From positions 672,157 through 736,156 of the forward strand of contig CAVYYV010000006.1 of assembly GCA_963772815.1 (NCBI GenBank): 64,000 bases of DNA. The letters run 5' to 3'. A model generated the notes under the pieces. It worked only from the letters and a program-made list of their open reading frames with translations. It searched no databases and was not told where the DNA came from. This stretch comes from DATFFO01 sp963772815. Its GTDB lineage: Bacteria > Actinomycetota > Acidimicrobiia > Spongiisociales > ZC4RG35. Both the position numbers and the translations under genes were made by a program. Of the stretch, positions 19,348-28,850 are shown piece after piece; positions within the stretch are counted from its first letter, which is position 1; the number at the start of each line of letters is the position of its first letter.

Positions 19348-21300
19348 TCAGCCGGTCCAGCCCATTACTGTCACATGGTGGTGGTCGGACACCAGGATCA
19401 ACGGCGCCGTCCCTACGGGGATAGGCGCTACCACGGCACCGTCCACGCCATGAGCAGGGTCGAGGGGGAGACTGGACCAGTTCCCGTCTCCGCTCCCCAC
19501 CCAGAGGCTCCGTCCCGCCACCGCCATCACCGGGCCTGACGAGGCCCGCGTCGCTGCCGTGATGTCCTGGCGGGGAGGCGGGACCACCGACATATCGTCC
19601 AGGAAGACCAGCCCATCCGGCCCGAGCACGGCCGGCGGCTGGCTGGCATCGATCAGATCGCCGCCGGAGAAGCCGTCCCATTCGAAGCCGTCGCTGCTCT
19701 TCACCACGGATTGGGTGCTGCGGGGCAGGGCGGCCACCCCGACGTAGCCGTCCGGCACGGAACGGATTCGGTACACAGGGGTGATGGCCCGGCGCTGGAC
19801 GACCTGCCAGGTGTGGCCGAGATCTGAGCTGACGGCCGCCACCCAGAGATAGGCGGAATCCTGTCCGATGGCCTGGATTCCGCCCTCGAAGGCAGATACC
19901 GCCGCCACGTAGCCCAGGTTGGTGTCGGCAGACTCCCAAGGCAGGGGACGGGATTCCCAGGAGACACCGTCATCGCTCCATGCCATTTCGGGCACGGCCA
20001 CCCAATGGGTTCCGACTCGATCCACCGCGGAAACCGGGATGCCCTGGAGGTCCGACACGGCCACGGGCTCACCGTCCCCAACCAGCCACCATCTGGAGTT
20101 CACCCCCACCAGCCAGCCGTCTGCCACCGCCCAAGGACCCTGCAGCTGACCTTCGCCCAGGTCCGCCTTCACACTCCACACTCGTGCGTTTCCCCGCGAC
20201 GGCGACAGGTAGGAAGGCTCGGCCGCGGGATGGTCGACCCACAACGCCGGTTGGCCTTCGGTTGATCCAACAGCCAGGTCTCCGGTGGCGGCGGCCACTT
20301 CACCCGAGATTTCGATCGGGCTCCAGTGCGGACCGCTCTCCCACAAATGGCCGGCCCCCACCGCCCTGCTCGGAGACAGCATTACTACCGGTCCGTTGAC
20401 GATCGGGTCCGTGACGGGAGCCCACTCTCCATCCTGTCCCTCCCGGTACGCCTGCGTGCGACCCAGCCCCACTTCGGCCAGGTTTGCCGTGAGGGCCGAA
20501 CCATCCGAGTACAGATCGACCATGGACCAGCCAAACGGGAATCCAGTCGACGGTAACTGGGTCCAGGCGGCGCCGTCCTTACGCCACACGGCGGCCTGGC
20601 CGGTCTGGAGGCCCATGGCATACCAACCGGAGTTCAAGAAGACCACCCGGTGGATTCGAACCTCCTCGGGAACGCCGGACACCTCATTCCAATTGGCACC
20701 GTCGCTCGACGTCATTAGGAGAGAGCCCACCGCCGGCGAAAAGTCTTGGTCGGATCCCTTCCATCCCCAGGCATAGAGTTCATCGGCTCCCGCCGTAACC
20801 CCCTCCAGGGCGGCAGGCGTCATCGGGCCCCTCAGGACCTGCTCCCACGAGAGACCGTCGGTTGAAGCCCACACCGATGGCCGGATCTGTCCGTTGTCGG
20901 CGACATCCGAGCCGACCGCCACCCACGTCCCCTGCAATTCTGCGACACCGGCCGCATCGCCCACTACGTCACCTCCGTAGGTTCCCGGGCTCCAGGTGCG
21001 CCCATCGGGGCTGGACCAGAACTGGGGACCGGCCCCCACCGCCACGTATCCACCCGTGTCCAGGTGCGTCACTCCCAGGAGCCGGTTCGATCCGGGAAGT
21101 CCCAGGAAATGCCAGCCGCTGTCTGTCTCCACCACATCCGGCACGGTCGGAACCGTGGTCTCGGTAGCGGGGGTCTTTCCTCCTCCTCGGGAGGCGAACA
21201 GCAAGGCGGCCAGGGCGACGACCCCGATCGCCACCATCCATCCGGCGGCGGGCCGGGACGCCGGCTCCCTGGCCGGCTCCAAACCATCAGGTACGACCAC
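19348..21300 (-). CDS. Membrane-anchored beta-propeller protein with BNR-like repeats, unknown function
   Basis: 650 residues with one N-terminal membrane helix (WMVAIGVVALAALLFASRG), then a long exported region. Repeated Asp-box-like turns are spread along it: SSPDGRTWSPG, ASTDGLSWEQV, TSSDGANWNEV, WSDDGVSWESR, SSDLGHTWQVV and KSSDGFEWDGF. These indicate a six- to eight-bladed propeller as in sialidase-like folds, but no sialidase catalytic set can be recognised. It sits between argD and argR, where argF commonly lies. Confidence 0.75.
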   Translation of the reverse strand: MVVPDGLEPAREPASRPAAGWMVAIGVVALAALLFASRGGGKTPATETTVPTVPDVVETDSGWHFLGLPGSNRLLGVTHLDTGGYVAVGAGPQFWSSPDGRTWSPGTYGGDVVGDAAGVAELQGTWVAVGSDVADNGQIRPSVWASTDGLSWEQVLRGPMTPAALEGVTAGADELYAWGWKGSDQDFSPAVGSLLMTSSDGANWNEVSGVPEEVRIHRVVFLNSGWYAMGLQTGQAAVWRKDGAAWTQLPSTGFPFGWSMVDLYSDGSALTANLAEVGLGRTQAYREGQDGEWAPVTDPIVNGPVVMLSPSRAVGAGHLWESGPHWSPIEISGEVAAATGDLAVGSTEGQPALWVDHPAAEPSYLSPSRGNARVWSVKADLGEGQLQGPWAVADGWLVGVNSRWWLVGDGEPVAVSDLQGIPVSAVDRVGTHWVAVPEMAWSDDGVSWESRPLPWESADTNLGYVAAVSAFEGGIQAIGQDSAYLWVAAVSSDLGHTWQVVQRRAITPVYRIRSVPDGYVGVAALPRSTQSVVKSSDGFEWDGFSGGDLIDASQPPAVLGPDGLVFLDDMSVVPPPRQDITAATRASSGPVMAVAGRSLWVGSGDGNWSSLPLDPAHGVDGAVVAPIPVGTAPLILVSDHHHVTVMGWTG

Positions 21301-21352
21301 CAGAACAAGGTACCCGCACCCTCGCCCCTAGGACTCCGTAGCGGGACCGCCG

Positions 21353-22528
21353 TCAGCCGGCCAGGGCCCGGGCCAGACGCTGCATGGCCTCGTCCACCTC
21401 GGCGGCCGAAACCGACAGGGGCGGTGCCAGACGAATCGCATCGGGACGGACCGCGTTGACCACGAGTTGGTGCTCCTCGAGGGCCCGTGACGCCACATCG
21501 ACGGCCTCGGCCTCACCGAGTCGAGCCGCCAGGAGGAGGCCCCTTCCCCGCACGTCGATCACACCGTCCATTTTCTCGAGTGCCGCAACGATCTGGGCCG
21601 ACCTCTCCCTGCAGTTGCCGAGGAGATCCCGACGCTCGATCTCGTCAATCACGGCCAGAGCAGCCGCACACACGACCGGCCCTCCGCCAAAGGTGGTGGC
21701 ATGATCGCCGGGGCGGAACGCCTCCGCCACCTCTTCGGTCGCCATGCAAGCTCCGATGGGCAGGCCGTTGGCAAGAGCCTTGGCCGTGGTGGCGATGTCG
21801 GGTGTGAATCCCAGCTGCTGCCACGAGAACCACGAGCCGGTTCGTCCCATCCCTGCCTGCACATCGTCGACCACCAGCAATGCCCCCACTTCGTCGCACA
21901 GGGCCCGAACCGCCCTGAGGTACTCGGGATCGAGAGGCTTGACTCCCCCCTCACCCTGAAGCGTCTCCACAAGAACGGCGGTCACAGTCTCGTCCATGGC
22001 CCCTTCGAGCACGGAGAGGTCTCCCGCCGGGACCTGAGCGAATCCGGGTGGAAGAGGCTCGAAGGTCTGCTGCTTTGCGGGCTGGCCGGTTGCCGCCAGG
22101 GTGGCCAGGGTACGCCCGTGGAAGGAGTCCTCCAGGGACAGGACCCGATATCGCTCAGGGCCGAAGCGACTCTGGCCGTGGCGACGGGCCAGCTTGATGG
22201 CGGCCTCGTTGGCCGTAGCCCCACAGTTGGCGAAGAACACACGGTCCATGCCCGAGCGCGACGCGAGCGCCTCGGCCAGGCCGACCATTGGCTCCGTGTA
22301 ATAGAGGTTGGAGACGTGAACCAGTCGGCCCATCTGGTCGCAAACCGCCTGAGCCACGGCCGGGTTGGCATGGCCAACCGACACCACCGCTAGTCCGGTC
22401 AGGAAGTCGAGGTAGCGGCGACCTAGGTCGTCCTCGAGCCAGCCGCCCTCTCCCGAGACGAAGGTCACCGGGGCTCGGGCGTAGGTGTGCATGACCGAGG
22501 AAGCTTCGCGATCGAACAGCGATGTCAC
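21353..22528 (-). CDS. argD: Acetylornithine aminotransferase
   Basis: PLP enzyme converting N-acetylglutamate semialdehyde to N-acetylornithine. 391 residues: ANCGATANEAAIKLAR, SFHGRTLATLAATGQ, VDDVQAGMGRTG (commonly DEVQTG) and the PLP-lysine region TTAKALANGLPIG. The GTG overlaps the argB stop as GTGA. Confidence 0.96.
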   Translation of the reverse strand: MTSLFDREASSVMHTYARAPVTFVSGEGGWLEDDLGRRYLDFLTGLAVVSVGHANPAVAQAVCDQMGRLVHVSNLYYTEPMVGLAEALASRSGMDRVFFANCGATANEAAIKLARRHGQSRFGPERYRVLSLEDSFHGRTLATLAATGQPAKQQTFEPLPPGFAQVPAGDLSVLEGAMDETVTAVLVETLQGEGGVKPLDPEYLRAVRALCDEVGALLVVDDVQAGMGRTGSWFSWQQLGFTPDIATTAKALANGLPIGACMATEEVAEAFRPGDHATTFGGGPVVCAAALAVIDEIERRDLLGNCRERSAQIVAALEKMDGVIDVRGRGLLLAARLGEAEAVDVASRALEEHQLVVNAVRPDAIRLAPPLSVSAAEVDEAMQRLARALAG

Positions 22529-23412
22529 GGGGTCACCATCGTTCCGATGCCCTCAGACGTGAAGACCTCGAGCAGTAGGGCATGCTCGGTCCGGCCGTCG
22601 AGGATGTGAGCCTGCGAGACCCCTCCGTCCAGGGCATGGAGCACCGAGGACAGCTTCGGCAGCATCCCCCCGCTCACGTTGGGCAGCAACTCGGCCAGCT
22701 TGGCCCTATCTATGCGCGAGAGCAGTGATCCTGCGTCGTCGTAGTCGGAGTACACGCCTTCCACGTCCGTCAGGTAGACCAACTTCTGGGCGCGCAAGGC
22801 CCGGGCCAGCACCCCGGCGGCCGTGTCGGCGTTGACGTTGTACACCTCACCGTCCTCACCGCGGGCGATGGGAGCCACCACCGGGACCAGGCCCCGATCC
22901 ACCATCGCTTCGATCAGTGCCGAGTTGACCGTGGAAATGTCGCCTACGAAACCGAGGCGCGGATCCCGGGGCACGGCCCGGAACAGGTCGGCGTCGAGAC
23001 CGTTGATGCCGATGGCCGCGGCGCCGTGGCCGTTGAGGAAGCGCACTATCTCGGGGTTGATAACCCCCACCAGGGTCCGCTGGACCACGCCGATGGTGTG
23101 GGCGTCGGTGACGCGGAGCCCGTCTACCCAGCTGGGCTCGATCCCTTCAGCCGCCATGGCCTGGGTGATCTGGGGTCCTCCGCCGTGTACCACCACGGGC
23201 CGGATACCGACCATGGAGAGGAGGGTCACATCCCCGGCGAAGCTGTCCCGCAGCTCGGGGTCATCCATGGCCGAGCCGCCGTACTTGATGACCATGGTCT
23301 TGCCGCGGAACGCCTTGATGTATGGCATTGCCTCCATGAGGATTCGCGCCCGCCCCATCGAGTTGGCAATCCGGCTCTTCTGGGCGTCGGGGGCACCATG
23401 ACCCAGGCTCAT
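22525..23412 (-). CDS. argB: Acetylglutamate kinase
   Basis: Phosphorylates N-acetylglutamate; in actinobacteria it is usually the arginine-inhibited step. 295 residues with FRGKTMVIKYGGSAM, VVVHGGGPQI, NVNADTAAG and VYLTDVEGVY. The ATG at 23412 overlaps the argJ stop as ATGA; the longer frame enters argJ. Confidence 0.97.
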   Translation of the reverse strand: MSLGHGAPDAQKSRIANSMGRARILMEAMPYIKAFRGKTMVIKYGGSAMDDPELRDSFAGDVTLLSMVGIRPVVVHGGGPQITQAMAAEGIEPSWVDGLRVTDAHTIGVVQRTLVGVINPEIVRFLNGHGAAAIGINGLDADLFRAVPRDPRLGFVGDISTVNSALIEAMVDRGLVPVVAPIARGEDGEVYNVNADTAAGVLARALRAQKLVYLTDVEGVYSDYDDAGSLLSRIDRAKLAELLPNVSGGMLPKLSSVLHALDGGVSQAHILDGRTEHALLLEVFTSEGIGTMVTP

Positions 23413-24554
23413 GACCGCTCCCCGTTGAAGCGGACGTATTCGGGAGTCAGATCGGTGGTGAGGAGGGAACACCGCCCCGGTCCGGTTCCGACCGAGACCG
23501 AGACCGTGAAGTCTCCCTTCAGCTTGGCGGAGATGGCGTCGTGGTCGGCACCGAGGTCGACGCCTTCTCTCGCCACCGCGGTTCCGGCATAGTCGACCTC
23601 GACCAGTTCGGGGTCGAAGTGGACCCGGGCCGATCCCAGGGCAGCTACCACACGTCCCCAGTTCGGATCGGCTCCGAAGAAGGAGGCCCGCACCAGGGCC
23701 GAGTCGGCCACAGCCCGAGCCAGCTTCAGCGCCGAATCGTCATCTGGGGCGCCTCTCAACTCGAGGGTCACAACCTTGGAGGCACCTTCGGCATCGGCTG
23801 CCATCTGGGCGGCGAGGCCCCGACACACGTCCTCGACCGCCCCGGCCAACACGGAGGAGTCGGGACGCGCGCCGCTCTTCCCCGAGGCAAGGATGACCAC
23901 CGTGTCGTTGGTCGACTCGCACCCATCGATGTCCAGGGCGTTGAAGGAACGATCGACTGCCCGGCGCAAAGCTCCATCCAGTTCGAGCGGATCGGCGATG
24001 GCGTCGGTGGTGATGACGGCCAGCATCGTGGCCATGTCGGGGCGGATCATCCCGGCGCCCTTGGCCATGCCACCGACGATGAAACCCCCCGTCGCCTTGA
24101 CCTGTTGCTTGGGGCGACTGTCGGTCGTGAGAATCGCCCGGGCGGCCAGATCGGCACCCGCCTCGGTCAGTTCCATAACGTCCAGGCCGGCGGCTATTCG
24201 GTCCACAGGCACTAGGCCCCCGATCGGCCCAGTCGAGCAAACCACCACCTCCCTGGGCAGACAGCCGAGGCGGGACGCCACTTCTCGGGCTGTGGATTCG
24301 GCGGCTTCCCGGCCAGCTTCGCCGGTGGCGGCGTTGGCACAGCCGGAGGAGATCACCACCGCCCGAATGCGGCCTCCCGCCATGTGCCTGCGGGAAACGA
24401 TCACGGGAGGAGCGGCGGCCAGGTTGCGAGTGAACACACCGGCCGCCGGAACGGGAGCGTCGGCGGCGACCATCGCCAGGTCGAGGGCCCCGGCCTGCTT
24501 GATGCCGCAAGCCACACCGCCTGCCACGAACCCCTTGGGGGCCGTGACGCTCAT
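23409..24554 (-). CDS. argJ: Glutamate N-acetyltransferase / ornithine acetyltransferase
   Basis: Recycles the acetyl group from acetylornithine to glutamate. 381 residues; the precursor self-cleaves before the Thr in the conserved block AKGAGMIRPDMATMLAVITT, and the oxyanion region CSTGPIGG is present. The protein ends at TPEYVRFNGERS. The ATG overlaps the argC stop as ATGA. Confidence 0.97.
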   Translation of the reverse strand: MSVTAPKGFVAGGVACGIKQAGALDLAMVAADAPVPAAGVFTRNLAAAPPVIVSRRHMAGGRIRAVVISSGCANAATGEAGREAAESTAREVASRLGCLPREVVVCSTGPIGGLVPVDRIAAGLDVMELTEAGADLAARAILTTDSRPKQQVKATGGFIVGGMAKGAGMIRPDMATMLAVITTDAIADPLELDGALRRAVDRSFNALDIDGCESTNDTVVILASGKSGARPDSSVLAGAVEDVCRGLAAQMAADAEGASKVVTLELRGAPDDDSALKLARAVADSALVRASFFGADPNWGRVVAALGSARVHFDPELVEVDYAGTAVAREGVDLGADHDAISAKLKGDFTVSVSVGTGPGRCSLLTTDLTPEYVRFNGERS

Positions 24555-25569
24555 GGCATCCACCCCGCGGTAGGCAAACCCTTGGTCTCCTCGAGGCCCA
24601 GAGCGATGTTGGCCGCCTGCACTGCCTGGCCCGCCGCCCCCTTGAGGAGGTTGTCGATGGCACACTGGGCGATGATCGACCCAGTACGAGGGTCGGCGAA
24701 CACGGCGACCAATGCCCGATTGGAGCTCACCACCCACCGCGTCTGGGGGGGCCGGTCGAGCAGGTCCACGAACGGACTGGGAGCGTATGCATCCCGCAGG
24801 ACGTCACGGCAGTCCTGTTCCGACCCTCGGGCCCGACAGGTGACCGTGGCGAGGATGCCGCGCTGCATCGGTACCAGATGAGGCGTGAACACGATCTTGT
24901 GCTCGCCGCCCAGGAGCCGGTCGAGAGCCATCTCGATCTCGGGCCGGTGGCGGTGCCTGGCCACGCTGTAGGCCCTCACTCCCTCGTCTACCGCTCCGAA
25001 GGTGAGGTCGGGGGTGACCGAGCGGCCCGCCCCCGAGACGCCCGACAGGCAGTCGGCCACGATTCCAGCCGGCTCGACCAGCCCTGCCCCGAGGAGTGGG
25101 GCCAGGGCGAGGAGGACCGAGGTGGGATAGCAGCCGGGCGAGGCGATGGCGCGGGATCCCTTCAGATCGAACAACTCGCACAAGCCATAGGCCCACTCTC
25201 CGAGAGCCTCGGGGTGGGGATGACCGTTCTCGTAGGCCGAGGAGTACCGCTCAGGCGTGTCCAGGCGATAGTCGCTGCCCAGGTCGACCACCATCACGTC
25301 CCGGGCGCGCAATTCGGCACCGAGCTCGGCCGAGGCGCCGTGAGGCAGGGCAAGGAAGACGACGTCGGCATCCGACACACTGTCCACGTCGATGGCTCCG
25401 AGCGGACGATCACCGCCACTCAGGTGAGGGTGCACGTCGGCCAGACGAGCCCCTCGCGGCTGTGTGCCCCGAGATGGAAGAGTTGGAACTCGTCGTGACC
25501 GTCCAGGAGGCGCACCAATTCGCCGCCGGCATAGCCGGAGGCGCCCAGGACGGCGGTCATGTAGGCCAT
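24551..25569 (-). CDS. argC: N-acetyl-gamma-glutamyl-phosphate reductase, with an apparent frameshift
   Basis: NADPH-dependent reduction of acetylglutamyl phosphate. The N-terminus (MTAVLGASGYAGGELVRLL) is read from ATG 25569 or 25560, but this frame ends at a stop soon after HLGAHSREG. The rest (DVHPHLSGGDRP, VVFLALPHGAS, catalytic ASPGCYPTSVLLALAPLL, FTPHLVPMQRGI) is in another frame. Adding one base to the run of four Cs at 25450-25453 (plus strand) restores one normal protein, so a sequencing indel or a real frameshift must lie there. Confidence 0.88.
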
Positions 25570-25576
25570 CCGCAGC

Positions 25577-25597
25577 AGTATACGCATATGCGAATAT
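25577..25597 (-). promoter_or_regulatory. argC promoter -10 and probable ArgR operator
   Basis: TATACT (minus strand, 25577-25582) lies 7 nt before the first argC ATG, so the mRNA is probably leaderless. ATATTCGCATATGCGTAT (25580-25597) overlaps the -10 and matches the argR palindrome at 17 of 18 positions. Confidence 0.65.
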
Positions 25598-25622
25598 CTT
25601 TACGACTGAGGCCGAGCCGGTC

Positions 25623-27209
25623 TCATCCTGGGGGCGCCAACCCCCGAGCCGGCATGGCGGGTGGAAGCGGGTTGGAAAGTTGGTCGGAGAGAATCCGGGC
25701 CGCCGATGTCCCCGCCATCTCCTGCACCAATCCCACGAAGTCCTCGGTAGTGGCCGTGGATCCGCCGTAGCGCTCGTGCCACCTGGTCAGGATTCGCCAC
25801 ATGAGATCGTCGCCCACCTCGTCGCGAAGGGCCACCAACGCTAGGCCCCCTCTCAAGTAGACGGAGCGGTTGAACAGATCGTTCGGGGCGGGTCTTGTCG
25901 GCGGCGGGAACCGCAACCGGGCCAGGGCCGGCCCTTCGCTCCCCTGGGCCAGAGAGGCCCCCGACATCAGGTTGTAGGCGTTGGACACAGCGGTGTTGTA
26001 GGCAGTTTGGCCGCTTCGGTGCTCGAGCCACAGCCACTGGGCGAGTGTGGCAAAGCCCTCGTTCAACCAAACATCGCTCCAGTTCTGGAGGCGGACCGTG
26101 TCCCCGAACCACTGATGGGCCATCTCGTGCGCCACCAATTGCTCACCGAGAGGGAGGATCGGTGTACCGAAGGTGGAAAGGGTCTGAGTCTCCAGTGCCG
26201 CTCCCAGGCTCGGGTCGTCGATGATCAGGGCGCCGTACCTGGCGAAGGGAAAGTCACCGAAGCGTTCCGAGAAAAAGTCGATCATCTCGGCCTGGCGATG
26301 AAACGGCTCGAGAAGGCTGTGATCCAGGTCCGGTGGATACCAGAGCGAAAGGTCCACCGAGCCCGCCGGCGCAAGCTCCTCGTGCTCGAAGTGGCCGATG
26401 GCCATGGCGACCAAGTAGGTAGCCGTCTGCTCGGGGATGTCCCACTTGTCCGGCTGGTCGGGGTCGCCGAGACCGGACACTGCCCGCCCGGACGTCACCG
26501 TGTCGTATCCGGCTGGGACGGTGAGGGTGATCGTGAATGTAGCCGGGTCGCGGGGATGGTCGTTGGCCGGGAACCAGGATGCGGCGCCATCGGGCTCGTC
26601 GATCACATAGACCATGTCGCCTTCGTTCTGCCAGCCTCCGCCAAGGGGGACGGCGGCCGTGCCCGGCAGCGGCTCACCGTGGTAGTTGACCGTTACCTCG
26701 AAGCCGGTTCCCGCCCTCAGCACGGCGCCGGGCCGAATCGCCAACTCTCGCCCTTCGTGCTGATTGAACACGGGCTCACCATCTACCGTCACCGCGTCCA
26801 CGTCGAGCCCGACCAGGTCCAGATTGAACCCCGCCAGGTTCTCCTTCGCGGTGGCGGAGATAGTGGCTGTTCCCTCGAGAGTCCCGGCCTCCGGGTCGAT
26901 CGCCAGGTCCAGGTCGTAGTGGTCGACCTCGTAGCCGCCGTTTCCCAGGCCCGGATACAGACTGTCGCCGATGCCGGCCGCACCCCTTACCGGGGCTCGG
27001 CTGCCGGTGGTGGTGGGGAAAGTCACGGTGGTGGTGGGGAAAGTCACGGTGGTGGTGGGGAAAGTCACGGTGGTGGTGGGGGAAGTCACGGTGGTGGTGG
27101 GGGAAGTCACGGTGGTGCCGGAGGAGGCGGGCCCACCCGTCACTTCCGATGTGGGAGAACATGAAACCAGGACCAGGGCCACCACCAGGAAACCCCGAAT
27201 CCGTGTCAC
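25623..27209 (-). CDS. M1-family zinc metallopeptidase, lipoprotein
   Basis: 528 residues. A lipoprotein signal ends LVLVSCSP; a Thr/Pro-rich repeat linker follows (about residues 30-70), then the M1 aminopeptidase N-terminal beta domain and the gluzincin site LVAHEMAHQWFGDTV with the second Glu in WLNEGFATLAQW. Exported and probably anchored at the cell surface. Shorter than full M1 enzymes because the C-terminal helical domain is missing. It lies upstream of and divergent in role from the arg genes, 54 bp from argC. Confidence 0.9.
   Translation of the reverse strand: MTRIRGFLVVALVLVSCSPTSEVTGGPASSGTTVTSPTTTVTSPTTTVTFPTTTVTFPTTTVTFPTTTGSRAPVRGAAGIGDSLYPGLGNGGYEVDHYDLDLAIDPEAGTLEGTATISATAKENLAGFNLDLVGLDVDAVTVDGEPVFNQHEGRELAIRPGAVLRAGTGFEVTVNYHGEPLPGTAAVPLGGGWQNEGDMVYVIDEPDGAASWFPANDHPRDPATFTITLTVPAGYDTVTSGRAVSGLGDPDQPDKWDIPEQTATYLVAMAIGHFEHEELAPAGSVDLSLWYPPDLDHSLLEPFHRQAEMIDFFSERFGDFPFARYGALIIDDPSLGAALETQTLSTFGTPILPLGEQLVAHEMAHQWFGDTVRLQNWSDVWLNEGFATLAQWLWLEHRSGQTAYNTAVSNAYNLMSGASLAQGSEGPALARLRFPPPTRPAPNDLFNRSVYLRGGLALVALRDEVGDDLMWRILTRWHERYGGSTATTEDFVGLVQEMAGTSAARILSDQLSNPLPPAMPARGLAPPG
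27006..27110. repeat. Five tandem 21-bp repeats inside the M1 peptidase gene
   Basis: Five head-to-tail 21-bp units (27006, 27027, 27048, 27069, 27090) encode TVTFPTT/TVTSPTT heptads, the spacer between lipid anchor and catalytic part. The last two units share an A-to-G change (F to S). In-frame unit length means copy number can vary without breaking the gene. Confidence 0.85.
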
Positions 27210-28588
27210 GGCGAGGGCAGCTCCATGCCTCGTTCCCGGGCGAAGCCGCGCAGCATCTCGTAGGCCTCCGTCTCCGAGTAGGGGCCTTCGTCGATTCGCC
27301 GCTCCAAGAGCATGTCCATGGCTTCACCCACGACAGGCCCCGGGGAGATGCCGAGGAAGGCCATCACGTCCCGACCGTCGATCGGTGGCCTGAGCTTGGC
27401 GATCTCCTCCTCTTCGGACAGCTTGGCGATCCTCTCCTCCAGCTCATCGATGCGCTGCTGGATGGCACGCGCCCGACCCGGGTTGGCGGTGGTGACGTCG
27501 CAACGGACCAGCTCGTTGAGCTTGTGCAGGAGCGGTCCAGCGTCCCTCACATATCGACGCACCGCCGAGTCGGTCCATCCGAGAATCAACGTGTGGGGAC
27601 GGAGGTGGAGGAACACGAGCTTGGACACGTCGTTGACGACCTCGCGTGAGTAGCGCAGAGCTCGGAGCCGATGGCGGGCCATGCGCGCACCCACCACCTC
27701 GTGGTGGTGAAAGGACACGCCCTCCTGCCCGTAATCCCGGGTATCGGGCTTGCCGATGTCGTGCAACAGGGCCGCCAGCCTCAAAACCAGGTCCGGGGAG
27801 GCCTTCTGGGTGACGGCGATCGTGTGTGCCAGCACATCCTTGTGCTTCTGAACCGGGTCCTGTTCCATCCGCAGAGCCGGCAACTCGGGAAGGAAGTGGT
27901 CGGTTAGCCCGGACTCGACCAGACCCCACAGTGCAGGTCCCGGATCCTTGGCCACCAGGAGCCGGGAGAACTCTTCACGTATCCGCTCGGACGACACGAT
28001 CCGGATCCGGTCCGCCATTGCCGAAGCCGCCTTCAGCACCCCCGGATCGGGGGCGAACCCCAGCGTGGCCTGGAAGCGAAACAGACGCAGCATGCGCAGC
28101 GGATCGTCGGAGAACGAGACCTCCGGCTCCAGAGGCGTGCGAAGTATCTGAGCCGCCATGTCGGCGGTGCCTCCGAAGGGATCGATCGGCTCCACGTCGG
28201 GAAACGAAATGGCCAGGGCGTTCACGGTGAAGTCGCGCCGGGACAGGTCCACCTCGATCGAGTCGGAATAGCTCACATGTGGCTTGCGCGAGTCGTCCCG
28301 GTACACCTCGCTACGGAATGTGGTCACTTCAACGGTCCGCCCATCCTGGATGGCACCCACCGTTCCGAACGTCTTGCCAACGGTGAAGACTTTGGGTGAC
28401 CAGGCGCGCAGTATCTCTTCGATGTCGTCAGGACGGGCGTTCGTCGCGAAGTCGAAGTCGCCTTCGTCGTCGCGACCCAGGAAGGCATCACGAACCGACC
28501 CACCAACCAGGTAGATCTCGAACCCCGCCTGCGAGAACCTCTCCCCCAACTGCATGGGAGGGAGCTCGGGGTCGACCAACCAGCGCAT
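27206..28588 (-). CDS. cca: CCA-adding tRNA nucleotidyltransferase
   Basis: Adds or repairs the 3' CCA of tRNAs. 460 residues: nucleotidyltransferase motif YLVGGSVRDAFLGR with the metal DFDFATNA, RRDFTVNALAIS, the helical RNA-binding domain, and an HD domain (AALLHDIGKPDTR). ATG 28588 is chosen for the CGGAG 5 nt before it; GTG 28603 is possible. The window's tRNA-Ala lacks an encoded CCA, consistent with a need for this enzyme. Confidence 0.93.
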   Translation of the reverse strand: MRWLVDPELPPMQLGERFSQAGFEIYLVGGSVRDAFLGRDDEGDFDFATNARPDDIEEILRAWSPKVFTVGKTFGTVGAIQDGRTVEVTTFRSEVYRDDSRKPHVSYSDSIEVDLSRRDFTVNALAISFPDVEPIDPFGGTADMAAQILRTPLEPEVSFSDDPLRMLRLFRFQATLGFAPDPGVLKAASAMADRIRIVSSERIREEFSRLLVAKDPGPALWGLVESGLTDHFLPELPALRMEQDPVQKHKDVLAHTIAVTQKASPDLVLRLAALLHDIGKPDTRDYGQEGVSFHHHEVVGARMARHRLRALRYSREVVNDVSKLVFLHLRPHTLILGWTDSAVRRYVRDAGPLLHKLNELVRCDVTTANPGRARAIQQRIDELEERIAKLSEEEEIAKLRPPIDGRDVMAFLGISPGPVVGEAMDMLLERRIDEGPYSETEAYEMLRGFARERGMELPSP

Positions 28589-28755
28589 TCGCTCCGGGAT
28601 CACTGCCGGAAGGATACGAGTCCCGTCTACCCCGAGAAAAGACTCCCACGAGGCGGGGCGATCAATCCGCGAATCGCACAAGGCCCGGACCCCCTCTGGC
28701 TCGCTCCGCTCGATACCTCCCCTACTGAGTGGGAAACGCGCTATCGCGGGCAACA

Positions 28756-28791
28756 GCGCCGCAGGCGCAGCCGCGCCACCAGAGGTGGCGC
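28756..28791 (-). terminator. Double hairpin downstream of the PilT-like gene
   Basis: Two compact stems in the gap: GCGCC/GGCGC (28756-28768) and GCGCCACC/GGTGGCGC (28773-28791). Probably terminates the minus-strand PilT-like gene before cca. No T tract is obvious. The rest of 28589-28850 holds nothing I can support. Confidence 0.45.
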
Positions 28792-28850
28792 AGTGGTGGG
28801 GTCAATGACCAAGGCGCCATCGGCGTCGAGGGAAGCGGGACCTACCACGA

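Noticed and set aside
27006..27110. CRISPR array
   Set aside because: The 21-bp units are contiguous with no spacers and lie inside a reading frame.
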